Below are positions 1 through 8,281 of a stretch of 64,000 nucleotides of DNA, piece after piece. Location: NCBI GenBank assembly GCA_020160805.1, contig JAIUPO010000008.1:1-64000 (forward strand), read 5' to 3'. The DNA is from Actinomycetota bacterium. GTDB taxonomy: Bacteria > Actinomycetota > Actinomycetes > Actinomycetales > Dermatophilaceae. A program made the position numbers and the translations under genes. Below the pieces are notes generated by a model. It was not told the DNA's origin, did not search any database, and was given only the letters and a program-made list of their open reading frames with translations. Within the stretch, counting starts at the first letter, position 1. Each line of letters opens with the position of its first letter.

Positions 1-285
1 GTACGCCGCGGTGTTCATCGACGCGATCTATGTCAAGGTCCGCGACGGGCAGGTCGGCAACCAGCCGTTCTACGCGGTGATCGGGGTCGACCTGGCCGGG
101 CGCCGCGACGTCCTGGGTCTGTGGGCCGGCCAGGGCGGCGGGGAGTCGGCGAAGTTCTGGCTGGCGGTGCTGACCGACCTGAAGAACCGTGGCGTGCGGG
201 ACATCTTCTTCCTGGTCTGTGACGGCCTCAAAGGCCTGCCGGACTCGGTCGCCGCGGTCTTCCCGGCCACGATCGTGCAGGCTTG
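1..285 (+). pseudogene. IS256-family transposase fragment (5' end outside window, 3' end lost)
   Basis: The open frame from base 2 encodes the catalytic core of an IS256-family (MULE-like DDE) transposase. It includes the FIDAIYVKVRDGQVGNQPFY block and the VCDGLKGLPDSV block before the third acidic residue. The frame is interrupted at base 286 by the left end of an IS3-family element. The transposase C-terminus does not resume after that element; a histidine kinase sequence follows instead. The fragment is clearly related to the decayed IS256 copy at 33.5-34.7 kb and lies in the same orientation. It cannot be functional as it stands. Its 5' part lies outside the window. Confidence 0.85.
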
Positions 286-310
286 TGAGGTTCCCCCCGG
301 ACCGTGGAGG
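286..310 (+). repeat. IS3 left inverted repeat
   Basis: This begins TGAGGTTCCCCCCG and ends CGTGGAGG. It matches the reverse complement of 1573-1597 at 21 of 25 positions, counted by eye. Confidence 0.85.
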
Positions 311-318
311 CATCGACA

Positions 319-619
319 ATGAGGATCGAGATGCCGGAGAAGCGGAAGAAGCACGACCGGGAGTTCCGTGAGGGAGCTGTCCGGATCGTCGAAGAGACCA
401 ACAAGCCGATCGCGCAGGTTGCCCGTGACCTCGGCTTGAACGAGGGCACTCTGGGTAACTGGGTGACTCGTGCGCGCCGAGGCCGACGGCAGCCGCGGCC
501 TATCCCGCGATGATGTCGCCGAGTTGAAACGGCTCCGCGCCGAAGTCGCGGAGTTACGGATGGAGCGTGATGTCCTCAAGCGATCCGTGGTCCTGTGGGT
601 GAAGGAGGCGACGAAGTGA
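319..619 (+). pseudogene. IS3 orfA, frameshifted
   Basis: This is the helix-turn-helix protein of the IS3 element. ATG 319 opens MRIEMPEKRKKHDREFREGA and the HTH core with GLNEGTLGNWV. In this frame translation stops near 513. The expected continuation ([20 protein letters not shown], then a leucine-zipper-like stretch) is in another frame, ending at TGA 617-619. The break lies in a GCGCGC run near 475-480, so a small indel is likely. In IS3 elements the normal programmed frameshift lies at the orfA-orfB overlap, not in the middle of orfA. This shift is therefore probably a lesion, although sequencing error in the GC run is possible. Confidence 0.7.
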
Positions 620-1566
620 GCGTGGCCCGCTTCATCGCCGACCAGAGGACCAAGCACCGAGTGCCGCACACCATCGTCTGTGCCCTGTTGGGGGTCTCCC
701 TGGCGTGGTTCTACAAGTGGCGGGCCCGAGCCACCGGTCCGGCCGCCGACTCGGGCCTGCACACCACACGAGATCTGCGCCGCGACACCGTCGACCGCGC
801 GGTCGCGGTGGCGTTCCGGAAGGCCCGCGGGGTGCACGGCTCACCCCGGCTGGTCCATGACTTGCGCGACGACGGCTGGACCGTCAGCGAGAAGACGGTC
901 GCGGCCTCGATGCGCCGTCAAGGGTTGGTCGCCCGCCGGATCCGGCGCCGTAACGGCCTGACTAGGCAGGACAAGGCCAAAGCGCCGTTCCCCGACCTGC
1001 TCCGACGCGACTTCACCGCCGACCGCCCGAACAGCCGGTGGGTTGGTGATATCACTGAGATCCCGACGGGAGCCGGGAAGCTGTACCTGGCGACCGTAAT
1101 CGACCTGTACTCCCGCCGCCTCCTGGGTGCCGCGACCTCGCTGCACCCGGACGCCGACCTCGCCGGTGCGGCGATCCGGATGGCCGTCACGGCCCGCGGC
1201 GGCGTGGATGCGGTCAACGGGACCGGCTGGCGCATTAACGAGAGTCAGCGGGTCGTTTTCCACACGGACAGGGGCTCGACCTACACGGCGGCCTCGTTCA
1301 CCGGCCTGTGCCGACGCCTGGGTGTTCGCCAATCCATGGGCCGGGTCGGATCGTGTTTCGATAACGCCGCCGCGGAGGCGTTCTTCTCCTCCCTGGAATG
1401 GGAAGTCCTCTCCCGCAACACCTTCGCCGACACCCACGCCGCGCAAGCGGCGGTGTTGGACTGGTGCTACGGCTTCTACAACCACACCCGCCGACACAGC
1501 TCGGCTGCCATGATGAGCCCCATCAACTACGAAAACGCTGCGGCCCCCGACCGGGAAGCCGCATAA
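616..1566 (+). CDS. IS3 orfB transposase (DDE integrase domain)
   Basis: This is the catalytic subunit or domain of the IS3 element and carries out DNA cleavage and strand transfer. GTG 616 overlaps the orfA stop and sits behind a strong GAAGGAGG ribosome site at 601-608. The protein has an HTH_21-like region ([16 protein letters not shown]) followed by the rve/DDE core. D is in [11 protein letters not shown] is in [10 protein letters not shown] and E is in [14 protein letters not shown]. The C-terminal YNHTRRHSS motif is typical. The frame is intact at about 316 residues, the usual size. Mobility is doubtful if the OrfA frameshift is real, because IS3 transposase is normally made as an OrfAB fusion. 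Confidence 0.9.
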   Translation: MSVARFIADQRTKHRVPHTIVCALLGVSLAWFYKWRARATGPAADSGLHTTRDLRRDTVDRAVAVAFRKARGVHGSPRLVHDLRDDGWTVSEKTVAASMRRQGLVARRIRRRNGLTRQDKAKAPFPDLLRRDFTADRPNSRWVGDITEIPTGAGKLYLATVIDLYSRRLLGAATSLHPDADLAGAAIRMAVTARGGVDAVNGTGWRINESQRVVFHTDRGSTYTAASFTGLCRRLGVRQSMGRVGSCFDNAAAEAFFSSLEWEVLSRNTFADTHAAQAAVLDWCYGFYNHTRRHSSAAMMSPINYENAAAPDREAA

Positions 1567-1572
1567 CCAAGC

Positions 1573-1597
1573 CCTCCACGAAACGGGGGGAACCACA
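1573..1597 (+). repeat. IS3 right inverted repeat
   Basis: This runs CCTCCACG, then ACGGGGGGAACC, and ends ACA. It pairs with 286-310 at the left end of the element. Confidence 0.85.
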
Positions 1598-1951
1598 CGG
1601 GCATACCCGACCCCGATCGTGGAGGTCTGCCTCGTCAGCTCACTGACCCGGCTGGAGCGTGCGGTGGACGCCGCGCTCTATCGACTCGGGCAGGAGGCGC
1701 TGACCAATGCCCTGCGACACGCCCGCCGTGCGAGCTACGTGCTGGTTGAGCTGCACCGCGAGGGCGGGAGCGTCAGGCTTCGGGTCAGTGATGACGGGAA
1801 GATACAACCGGGGGCGACCCCGGAGCCCGGCTTCGGCCTCCTGGGTATGACCGAGCGCGTGCACCTGCTGGGCGGGACGCTGCGCGCCGGTCCGGCGCCC
1901 GAAGGCGGCTGGGTGGTCGAGGCCGTGCTTCCGGCGCAGGTTTCGCCATGA
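1598..1951 (+). pseudogene. Sensor histidine kinase, C-terminal ATPase remnant
   Basis: The open frame enters directly from the IS3 right end and encodes only the HATPase_c domain of a NarL-type (HisKA_3) sensor kinase. The N box is LGQEALTNALRHA, the G1 box VSDDGK and the G2 box GFGLLGMTERVHLLGG. The sensor, membrane and phospho-acceptor histidine parts are gone, so it cannot sense or autophosphorylate. The stop overlaps the ATG of the following response regulator by ATGA, so the two were translationally coupled partners. The loss is best explained by IS-linked deletion. Confidence 0.88.
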
Positions 1952-2604
1952 GCATTCGCATCGTCGTGGCCGATGACCAGGATCTGATCCGGACCGGGCT
2001 GGTGATGATCCTCGGTGCCCAGCCCGAGCTTGAGGTCGTGGGGGAGGCGGCAGACGGGCTCACGGCGCTCGAATTGGCCCGACGGTTGCGTCCCGACGTC
2101 CTGCTCGTGGACATCCGGATGCCCGGCGTGGACGGCATCGAGGTGACGCGGCGCCTCGCCGGGCCGCAGGTTGTCGACCCGATGGCCGTCGTGGTCATCA
2201 CCACCTTCGACCTCGATGAGTACGTCCTCGGCGCCCTGCGCGCCGGCGCGCGCGGACTCCTGCTCAAGGATGCCGGGCCGCACCTGCTGGTCCAGGCCAT
2301 CCATGCTGCGGCGACCGGGGACGCATTGATCGCGCCCAATGTCACCCGCCGCTTGCTGGCGGCCTTCGCCGACCACGCGCCGGTGGCGCCCGTTCAGCCC
2401 ATCGACCCGCTCACCGAGCGAGAAGAGGAGGTCCTCGCCCTGGTGGCGCTCGGGCGGACCAATGCCGAGATCGCCGGCGAACTCTTCATCAGCCTGAGCA
2501 CCGTCAAGACCCATGTCGCCTCATTGCTGACCAAGCTCGGGGCTCGCAACAGGGTCGAGATCGCGATCTGGTCCTATGACACCCGGCGGACGCGAGGACG
2601 ATAG
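1948..2604 (+). CDS. NarL/LuxR-type two-component response regulator
   Basis: This is a DNA-binding response regulator of 218 residues. The receiver domain is at about 1-120, with the acidic pair in VVADDQD, the phospho-acceptor D in VLLVDIRMPG and the conserved K in LLKDAG. The C-terminal LuxR-type HTH is at about 150-212 (LTEREEEVLALVALGRTNAEIA, STVKTHVASLLTKL). It overlaps the truncated kinase by 4 bp. The frame looks intact, but its cognate kinase has lost its sensor half, so it may now be orphan or cross-regulated. Its targets cannot be told from the sequence. A cobalamin riboswitch follows about 60 bp downstream, so it is probably transcribed apart from the cob genes. Confidence 0.93.
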   Translation: MSIRIVVADDQDLIRTGLVMILGAQPELEVVGEAADGLTALELARRLRPDVLLVDIRMPGVDGIEVTRRLAGPQVVDPMAVVVITTFDLDEYVLGALRAGARGLLLKDAGPHLLVQAIHAAATGDALIAPNVTRRLLAAFADHAPVAPVQPIDPLTEREEEVLALVALGRTNAEIAGELFISLSTVKTHVASLLTKLGARNRVEIAIWSYDTRRTRGR

Positions 2605-2663
2605 GGGACGCCGATCCGGCCGCCGGTCGTGGGGATGCTGCTGCCCGGGACGCAGGCCCGCAG

Positions 2664-2845
2664 TAGGGTGGGCGCTGCCAGTCGTACTCCACATGTGGAG
2701 TCAGGGAACCCGGTGCGAATCCGGGACTGACGCGCAGCGGTGAGGGGGACGGCTCGAGCACGTCAGCAATGACAGCCACTGGGGACGCCACCCTGGGAAG
2801 GCGCTCCGAGCCGAACGAACCCGAGTCCGAAGACCTGCTGGCCCT
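2664..2845 (+). promoter_or_regulatory. Cobalamin riboswitch (cobG operon leader)
   Basis: The core includes GGGAACCCGGTGCGAATCC at 2704-2722, CTGACGCGCAGCGGTGA at 2726-2742, a B12 box (AGCCACTGGGGACGCC with GGGAAGGC) at about 2774-2802, and GAGTCCGAAGACCTGC at 2823-2838. The order and spacing match cobalamin aptamers. TAGGGT at 2664-2669 is a plausible -10 box, with no good -35 seen. A perfect 16-bp palindrome (2686-2701) lies in the 5' arm. It should shut off cobG-cobH-cobIJ-cobM when adenosylcobalamin is abundant, probably by hiding the ribosome site. Confidence 0.9.
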
Positions 2846-2910
2846 CGCGACGCCCGTCGCCGAGTCACATGCGAGCCCCGCGCAAGGGTTCCTGGCCCGA
2901 AGGGGTAGTG

Positions 2911-3858
2911 GTGTCCGTCATTCGCGAACGCGCCGACCGATGCCCGGGGGCATATCGCCCGTGGCCGGCCGAGGATGGGTGGCTGGTGCGGCTGCGCCTG
3001 GTCGGCGGCCGGATATCGAAGCGCTCGCTGAGCGCGCTCTCGGCGGTTGCGCAGGAGTTCGGAGACGGCCGGGTATACCTGACCGGCCGGGCCAACCTGC
3101 AGGTGCGAGCCTTCCCCGGCTCGTCCGCGGGTCTGAGCGAGTCGGCGCTCGCGGCTCTGCGCGGCACTGGATTGCTGCCGAGTCGCACGCACGAGCTGGC
3201 GCGCAACATCATGCTCTCGCCACAATCCGGTCTGGCCGGCGGCCGCGCGGACCTGCGCTTCCTGGCCGCCGACCTGGACCGGCTGATCTGTGTCGATCCC
3301 GTCCTGGCCGCCCTGCCGGGACGATTCCTCTTCGTCCTGGACGACGGTCGCGGCGACCTGCTCGACCGGCCCGCCGACCTCGGCCTGGTCGCCCTGGACC
3401 ACCAGCGCGGGCAAGTGCGCATCGGCGCGGGCTGGGCCGAGGTGGTCTCGCTGGATAGGGCCGCGCTCCGACTGGCCGCGCTGGCCGCAGCCTTCCTGCA
3501 CGCCCGCGGCAGTGGCGCATCCGCGCCCTGGCATATCCGGGAACTCGCCGCACCGGCGATCGCCACGAGCCTGGCACCCGTCGCGGATCCAGACCCGCTG
3601 TTGCCGCGCCCGCTCGCTCCGCTTCCCTACGGCCCGGTCCCAGGGGGCCGGCACCAGCCAGCGCCCGAGACCGGTCTTGACGGCGCCGCCATCGCGGCCC
3701 TGACCGGCGCCTACAGCCCCACCGACCTGACGGCCACTTCCGACGCCGACGACCACCCCACCACTGACGCCGCCACCACCACCACCGACGCCGCCACCGA
3801 CCTGATCGTCACCCCCTGGCGCGGCATCCTGATCCCCGAAGGCGAGCGCCATGAGTGA
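2911..3858 (+). CDS. cobG: CobG, precorrin-3B synthase (short form)
   Basis: CobG oxidises precorrin-3A to precorrin-3B, preparing ring contraction in the aerobic pathway. The protein matches the nitrite/sulfite reductase ferredoxin-like half of the family (CPGAYRPWPAEDGWLVRLRL, LTGRANLQVR, SRTHELARNIMLSPQSG). I chose GTG 2911 because GAAGGGG lies just upstream; an ATG at 2869 in the same frame is an alternative. The predicted protein is 315 residues. It ends in a low-complexity Thr/Asp/Ala stretch and has only two cysteines. The Cys cluster that binds [4Fe-4S] in longer CobG proteins is therefore not visible. The gene overlaps cobH by 8 bp and is first in a riboswitch-led operon. Confidence 0.85.
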   Translation: MSVIRERADRCPGAYRPWPAEDGWLVRLRLVGGRISKRSLSALSAVAQEFGDGRVYLTGRANLQVRAFPGSSAGLSESALAALRGTGLLPSRTHELARNIMLSPQSGLAGGRADLRFLAADLDRLICVDPVLAALPGRFLFVLDDGRGDLLDRPADLGLVALDHQRGQVRIGAGWAEVVSLDRAALRLAALAAAFLHARGSGASAPWHIRELAAPAIATSLAPVADPDPLLPRPLAPLPYGPVPGGRHQPAPETGLDGAAIAALTGAYSPTDLTATSDADDHPTTDAATTTTDAATDLIVTPWRGILIPEGERHE

Positions 3859-4516
3859 CCTCCGTCGGCCACCACGGCGCTACCCCTATATCGATGACGG
3901 CCCGGCCATCTACCTCGACTCCTTCGCCACCATCCGCCGCGAGGCCGACCTGAGCTCGGTGCCGGCCGACGCCGAACGGCTGGCGGTCCGGATGATCCAC
4001 GGCAGCGGGCAGGTCGACCTGGCGCGGGACCTGCTCATCCATCCGGCTGTCGTCGGTGCTGCCCGCTCGGCACTGACGGCCGGGGCCTCGATCCTGTGCG
4101 ACGCCACCATGGTCGCCACCGGCATCACCCGCTCCCGGCTGCCCGCGGACAATGCGGTGCGTTGCCTGCTCAACGACGAGCGGGTGCCGGAGTTGGCTCG
4201 GCGTTGGTCCACGACGCGCACCGCCGCGGCCCTGTCGCTGTGGCGACCGCACCTGTCCGGTGCGGTGGTCGCCATCGGCAATGCCCCCACGGCCCTCTTC
4301 CACCTCTTGGAGATGATCCTGGACGGCGCGCCCCGCCCCGCCGCCATCGTGGGCTGCCCGGTCGGCTTCATCGGCGCGGCCGAGTCCAAGCAGGCCCTCG
4401 TGGACCTGCATGCCGATCACGGCATCGACATCCCCTATGTCACCGTTCGCGGCCGCCGGGGCGGCTCGGCGATGACCTCATCCGCGCTGAACGCGCTGGC
4501 CCAGGAGCAGGAATGA
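3851..4516 (+). CDS. cobH: CobH, precorrin-8X methylmutase
   Basis: CobH moves the C11 methyl group to C12, turning precorrin-8X into hydrogenobyrinate. At 221 residues it has the normal family length. The catalytic histidine lies in RMIHGSGQVDLARDL. Further conserved blocks are ILCDATMVATGI, VVAIGNAPTALFHLLEM and the C-terminal GCPVGFIGAAESK. The start ATG lies inside the end of cobG, and the stop overlaps the cobI start (ATGA), so this is a tightly coupled operon. Confidence 0.96.
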   Translation: MSDLRRPPRRYPYIDDGPAIYLDSFATIRREADLSSVPADAERLAVRMIHGSGQVDLARDLLIHPAVVGAARSALTAGASILCDATMVATGITRSRLPADNAVRCLLNDERVPELARRWSTTRTAAALSLWRPHLSGAVVAIGNAPTALFHLLEMILDGAPRPAAIVGCPVGFIGAAESKQALVDLHADHGIDIPYVTVRGRRGGSAMTSSALNALAQEQE

Positions 4517-6042
4517 GCGGGCGCTTCACCGTCGTCGGCATCGGCCCCGGAGATCCGGAACTGGTCACCGTCAAGGCCGTGCGAGTCATCGGGGCGGCCC
4601 AGGTGGTCGCCTACCACGCGGGGGTGAGCGCGCAATCGCACGCCCGCCGGATCGCCGCCGATCTCTTCCCGCCGGGAGTGATCGAGGAGGAACTGCGCTA
4701 TCCCGTCACCAGCGGCAGCACCGACCATCCGGGCGGCTATCTCGGGGCGCTGTCCGACTTCTATCAGCGGTGCACGCAGCGGCTTGCCGAGCACCTGGAC
4801 GCCGGGCGCGATGTCGCTCTCCTGGCCGAGGGCGACCCGCTCTTCTACGGCTCCGCGATGTACCTGCACGACCGCTTCAAGGACCGCTACGAGACGCTCG
4901 TCGTCCCCGGCGTACCGGCCTTCGCCGCCGCGACCGCCGCCATCGCCCACCCGCTGGTGCGCCAGGACGATGTGCTGACCGTGCTGCCCGCAACCCTGCC
5001 CGAGCCGGAGCTGGCCCGGCGGCTGGCCGACACCGATGGCGCCGTGATCATGAAGCTCGGCCGCACCTTCCCGGCGGTGCGCGCAGCCCTGGAACAGGCC
5101 GGCCGCCTGCACGGTGCCTGGTATGTCGAGCGCGCCTCCCAACCCGAGCAGCGGTGGCTGCCGGTCAGTGAGGTGGATCCGGATTCGGTTCCCTACTTCT
5201 CCCTGATCGTGGTGCCCGGTGACGCGGCGAATCCGCCCGACGGAGCCCGGCTGCGCCAGGCGAGCGGCGCCGCTGCGCCGACGAGCCGGACGCCGGCTGC
5301 CGCGGCCGAGGTGCTGGTGGTCGGATTGGGCCCGGGTCCGCAGGACTGGCTGACCCCGGAGGCCTCCGCGGCGCTGGCGCAGGTCACGCACGTGGTCGGC
5401 TATGGCCCCTACGTCCAGCTTGTGCCGCAGCGCGCCGGTATGACGCGCCACGCCTCCGGCAATACGGTCGAGATCGACCGGGCCCGGCACGCCCTGGACC
5501 TGGCCAAGGCCGGGGAGAAGGTCGCGGTGGTCTCCGGTGGGGATGCCGGAGTCTTCGGGATGGCCGCAGCCGTCTTCGAGGCGGCGCAGGATCCGGCATA
5601 CCGGGAGATCGCCATCCGGGTGCTGCCCGGCGTCAGCGCCGTGCAGGCCGTCGCCGCTCGAGCCGGTGCGCCGATCGGCGCGGACTTCGCCGTGGTCTCG
5701 CTCTCGGACCGGCTCAAGCCGTGGGCCGTGGTGGAGCAGCGGCTGCGGGCGGTGGCGCAGGCCGATCTGGTGCTGGCCATCTACAACCCGGCCTCCCGAT
5801 CGCGCACCCACCAACTCGCGCGGGCGCAATCGCTGCTCTTGGAGCATCGCCGGCCGGAGACCGTGGTGATCATCGGGCGCGACATCGGCCGCGACGACGA
5901 GTCGCTGACGGTCACCACCCTGGCCGAGCTCGACCCGGCCGCTGTCGACATGAAATGCCTGCTGATCGTGGGCGCGGACGCGACCCGCGTCGGACACGCG
6001 GGCGTCTGGACGCCCAGATCCGTCCCGGCGATGAGCGAATGA
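4513..6042 (+). CDS. cobIJ: CobIJ fusion: precorrin-2 C20- and precorrin-3B C17-methyltransferase
   Basis: This is a single 509-residue protein with two SAM-dependent tetrapyrrole methylases. The CobI half (about 1-245) opens with VVGIGPGDPELVTVKA and contains LLAEGDPLFYGSAMY; it methylates precorrin-2 at C20. An Ala/Pro-rich linker follows. The CobJ half (about 270-509) opens VLVVGLGPGPQDWLT and contains VVSGGDAGVFGMA and AIYNPASRSR; it methylates C17 and drives ring contraction. This fusion is common in actinobacteria. The chosen ATG overlaps the cobH stop. The frame is open well upstream, but no better start with a ribosome site exists there. Confidence 0.95.
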   Translation: MSGRFTVVGIGPGDPELVTVKAVRVIGAAQVVAYHAGVSAQSHARRIAADLFPPGVIEEELRYPVTSGSTDHPGGYLGALSDFYQRCTQRLAEHLDAGRDVALLAEGDPLFYGSAMYLHDRFKDRYETLVVPGVPAFAAATAAIAHPLVRQDDVLTVLPATLPEPELARRLADTDGAVIMKLGRTFPAVRAALEQAGRLHGAWYVERASQPEQRWLPVSEVDPDSVPYFSLIVVPGDAANPPDGARLRQASGAAAPTSRTPAAAAEVLVVGLGPGPQDWLTPEASAALAQVTHVVGYGPYVQLVPQRAGMTRHASGNTVEIDRARHALDLAKAGEKVAVVSGGDAGVFGMAAAVFEAAQDPAYREIAIRVLPGVSAVQAVAARAGAPIGADFAVVSLSDRLKPWAVVEQRLRAVAQADLVLAIYNPASRSRTHQLARAQSLLLEHRRPETVVIIGRDIGRDDESLTVTTLAELDPAAVDMKCLLIVGADATRVGHAGVWTPRSVPAMSE

Positions 6043-6857
6043 CCATCCACTTCGTCGGTGCCGGACCGGGCGCCGCGGATCTGCTGACCGTGCGCGCGAC
6101 CCGACTGCTGGCCGCCGCGCAGCTGGTCCTCTATCCCGGCACCTATCTGGACCCGCAGGTGCTCAGCCATGTCACTCCGGGCGCCGAACTGGTCGACACC
6201 CAAGGCCTCGACCTTGATCGGATCACCGCCCGACTGATCTCGGCGCACCGCTGCGGGCAGCAGGTCGTGCGCTTGGCCTCGGGGGACCTGTCCCTCTACT
6301 CCGCACTGGCCGAGCAGACCCGGCGCCTCGATGCAGCCGGCGTCCCGTGGGATGTCACCCCGGGGGTGCCTGCCTATGCCGCCGCCGCGGCCGCGGTGGG
6401 CCGCGAGTTGACGGTGCCGCTGATCACCCAATCAGTGGTGCTCACACGGGCCCAGGCGCGCTCCACCGTGATGCCGCCGACCGAATCGCTGGCCGCCTTC
6501 GCGGCAACCGGGTCCACCCTGGTGCTGCACCTGGCCATCACCCGCACCCGGGAACTGATGCGCGAGCTGGCGTCGGCATACGGCCCGGACACCCCGGTGG
6601 TTGTGGTCCACCGCGCCAGCCAGCCGGAGGAACTGGTGTTGCGCGGCTCCATCGCCACCATCGCCGAGCAGGTCGAGGCGGCCGGCCTGCGACAGGCCGC
6701 GGTCATCCTGGTCGGGCGCGCCCTCGACCCCACCGGGGGCGGCGAGTCCTATCTGTATGACGCGCGGCGCGCGCGCTCGGGCACCCCAGCCGGCTCGGGC
6801 ACCCCAGCCGGCCCGAGCGACTCGGTCACCTCGGCCGGGTCAGCGCCCACTGCGTGA
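6039..6857 (+). CDS. cobM: CobM, precorrin-4 C11-methyltransferase
   Basis: CobM methylates precorrin-4 at C11 to give precorrin-5. The SAM-binding start is FVGAGPGAADLLTVRA, followed by YPGTYLDPQVL, LASGDLSLYSALAEQ and TPGVPAYAAAAAAVGRELT, all typical of CobM/CbiF. It is 272 residues long. The last 30 or so are a poorly conserved tail made partly of a perfect 18-bp duplication (6775-6810), giving a repeated SGTPAG unit. ATG 6039 overlaps the cobIJ stop. The 3' end overlaps the convergent cobL gene by 32 bp. Confidence 0.95.
   Translation: MTIHFVGAGPGAADLLTVRATRLLAAAQLVLYPGTYLDPQVLSHVTPGAELVDTQGLDLDRITARLISAHRCGQQVVRLASGDLSLYSALAEQTRRLDAAGVPWDVTPGVPAYAAAAAAVGRELTVPLITQSVVLTRAQARSTVMPPTESLAAFAATGSTLVLHLAITRTRELMRELASAYGPDTPVVVVHRASQPEELVLRGSIATIAEQVEAAGLRQAAVILVGRALDPTGGGESYLYDARRARSGTPAGSGTPAGPSDSVTSAGSAPTA
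6775..6810 (+). repeat. 18-bp tandem duplication in cobM tail
   Basis: Two perfect adjacent copies of an 18-bp unit beginning GCTCGGGCACC are present, and a third copy begins but diverges. They are in frame and add six residues per unit near the CobM C-terminus. Confidence 0.85.
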
Positions 6858-8067
6858 CCGCGCGGGCCGGGGTCCAGCCGGTATAGCTGCCGATCGGCGC
6901 GGCGATCTCCACCGCGATCCGCGTCAACTCGCCGCCGTGCTGGGCGTACAGCTCGCCCAGCAGACGCTCGGTCTCCAGCGTCACCCCATGAACGACGAGC
7001 CGCCCACCGGCCGGGAGGGCACTCAGGCACCGCGCCATCACCCCGGGCGCACTGGCGCCGCCGCCGACGAAGATCGCCGACGGTTCGGGCAGACCTGTCA
7101 AGGCCTGCGGAGCCTGGCCGAGGACCACTCGCAGAGCGGGCACGCCGAGCGCGGCGGCATTCCGGGCGATCCGAGCGGCCCGCTCGGGGACCGCCTCGAT
7201 CGCGGTGGCGGTGCAGCTGGGGTGGGCGCGCATCCATTCGATGCCGACCGAGCCGGCGCCGGCGCCGACATCCCACAGGTGCTCTCCAGGCACGGGCGCC
7301 AGCCGGGCCAGGGCGCTGGCGCGCAGGTCGCGCTTGGTCAGCTGGCCGTCGTGCTCGAAGAGGTCGTCGGGCAGGCCGGCCACCCAGCCGCCGTGAGTTG
7401 GTCCGACCAGCTCGAGACCGATGATGTTCAGTCGGGCAGCCGGCCCCTCCCAGCCCGCCGCCAGCGCCTCGGTGCGGGAGAAGTCCGTGGTGCCCAGATC
7501 CCCGAGCACGTGCATCCGGCTGGCGCCATAGCCGCAGTCCCGCAGCAGCTCGGCCACGAGCTGTGGGGTGGACTCGTCCGCGGAGAGGACGAGCACCCGG
7601 CGCCCCGGCGCGAGCTCGCGCAGCACGGCCGCCGGGTCGCGTCCGACCACGCTGACCACGGCGCAGGACTGCGCCGACCAGCCAAGCTCGGCCCGGGCCA
7701 GGGCGATCGAGGACAGGGCCGGGATGATGCGCACCCGCTCGGGCCCGAGCAACTCGATCAGGGTGGAGCCGATCCCGAAGACCAAGGGGTCGCCGGAGGC
7801 CAGCGCGACGATCTCGGCTCCCGTCGTTCCGGCACTGTCGAGATGCTCCAGCATGGCGGGCAAGTGCTCACGCAGGGGCGAGGGCCAGGGCTGACGCACC
7901 TGCCCCCGCCGCGGCGGGATCAGCGCCAAGTGCCGGTGGCCGCCGAGCACGACTCGCGCATCCAGCACGATCTGCTGCTGCACGGTGCTCAACCCGGCCC
8001 ACCCGTCCGCGCCCATCCCGAGCACGGTCACGGCGGGTAGGAGCCGGGGGGGATTGGTTTCGGACAC
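6826..8067 (-). CDS. cobL: CobL, precorrin-6Y C5,15-methyltransferase (decarboxylating)
   Basis: CobL methylates C5 and C15 and decarboxylates the C12 acetate side chain. It has an N-terminal CbiE-type methylase (about 1-210; VTVLGMGADGWAGL, LASGDPLVFGIGSTL) and a C-terminal CbiT-type methylase (about 220-413; LWDVGAGAGSVGIEWMR, IFVGGGAS). GTG 8067 gives 413 residues, the usual size. The frame remains open upstream but runs into the riboswitch antisense. It is the only early-pathway gene here on the minus strand. Its promoter must lie against or within the chlID leader, and its 3' end overlaps cobM. Confidence 0.93.
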   Translation of the reverse strand: MSETNPPRLLPAVTVLGMGADGWAGLSTVQQQIVLDARVVLGGHRHLALIPPRRGQVRQPWPSPLREHLPAMLEHLDSAGTTGAEIVALASGDPLVFGIGSTLIELLGPERVRIIPALSSIALARAELGWSAQSCAVVSVVGRDPAAVLRELAPGRRVLVLSADESTPQLVAELLRDCGYGASRMHVLGDLGTTDFSRTEALAAGWEGPAARLNIIGLELVGPTHGGWVAGLPDDLFEHDGQLTKRDLRASALARLAPVPGEHLWDVGAGAGSVGIEWMRAHPSCTATAIEAVPERAARIARNAAALGVPALRVVLGQAPQALTGLPEPSAIFVGGGASAPGVMARCLSALPAGGRLVVHGVTLETERLLGELYAQHGGELTRIAVEIAAPIGSYTGWTPARAVTQWALTRPR

Positions 8068-8097
8068 GAGGACGCACGCTATCGTGAGGCCACAGCA

Positions 8098-8244
8098 CGA
8101 GGTGCCTCGCAGGCACCGCCATCGGAAAGGGTGGCGGCCGCCGACGAGGAGAATCTGGGAAGCCGGTGAAAGTCCGGCACAGGCCCGCTGCGGTGAATCC
8201 GGCCCCATCTCGGGGACCGGACAAGTCCGAAGACCGGCCTCGCG
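8098..8244 (+). promoter_or_regulatory. Cobalamin riboswitch (chlID-cobO operon leader)
   Basis: The characteristic core is present: a GGTGCCTCGCAGGCACC hairpin at 8101-8117, GGGAAGCCGGTGAAAGTCC at 8157-8175, GCCCGCTGCGGTGAA at 8183-8197 and GACAAGTCCGAAGACCGGCC at 8220-8239. TATCGT at 8080-8085 with TTTCGG at 8058-8063 is a possible promoter (weak). The leader runs divergently from cobL, whose GTG is only 30 bp away on the other strand. It probably controls the whole cobO-to-cbiB operon. Confidence 0.88.
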
Positions 8245-8281
8245 CGCGTCCATGTCCTTGGCGATCGAGCGGGAGCCTCAG

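Larger units (their letters stand above)
286..1597 (+). mobile_element. IS3-family insertion sequence
   Basis: The element is about 1.31 kb, bounded by imperfect 25-bp inverted repeats that start TG and end CA, as in the IS3 family. It carries two overlapping frames, orfA (HTH) and orfB (DDE integrase domain). The three bases flanking the left end (TTG) and right end (CGG) do not match, so no target duplication is visible. The left flank is an IS256 transposase and the right flank a histidine kinase. That arrangement fits an insertion followed by an adjacent deletion. Confidence 0.88.

Noticed and set aside
4435-5997. 520-codon minus-strand open frame opposite cobIJ
   Set aside because: Shadow of cobIJ. 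Rich in Gly/Arg/His with no motif.
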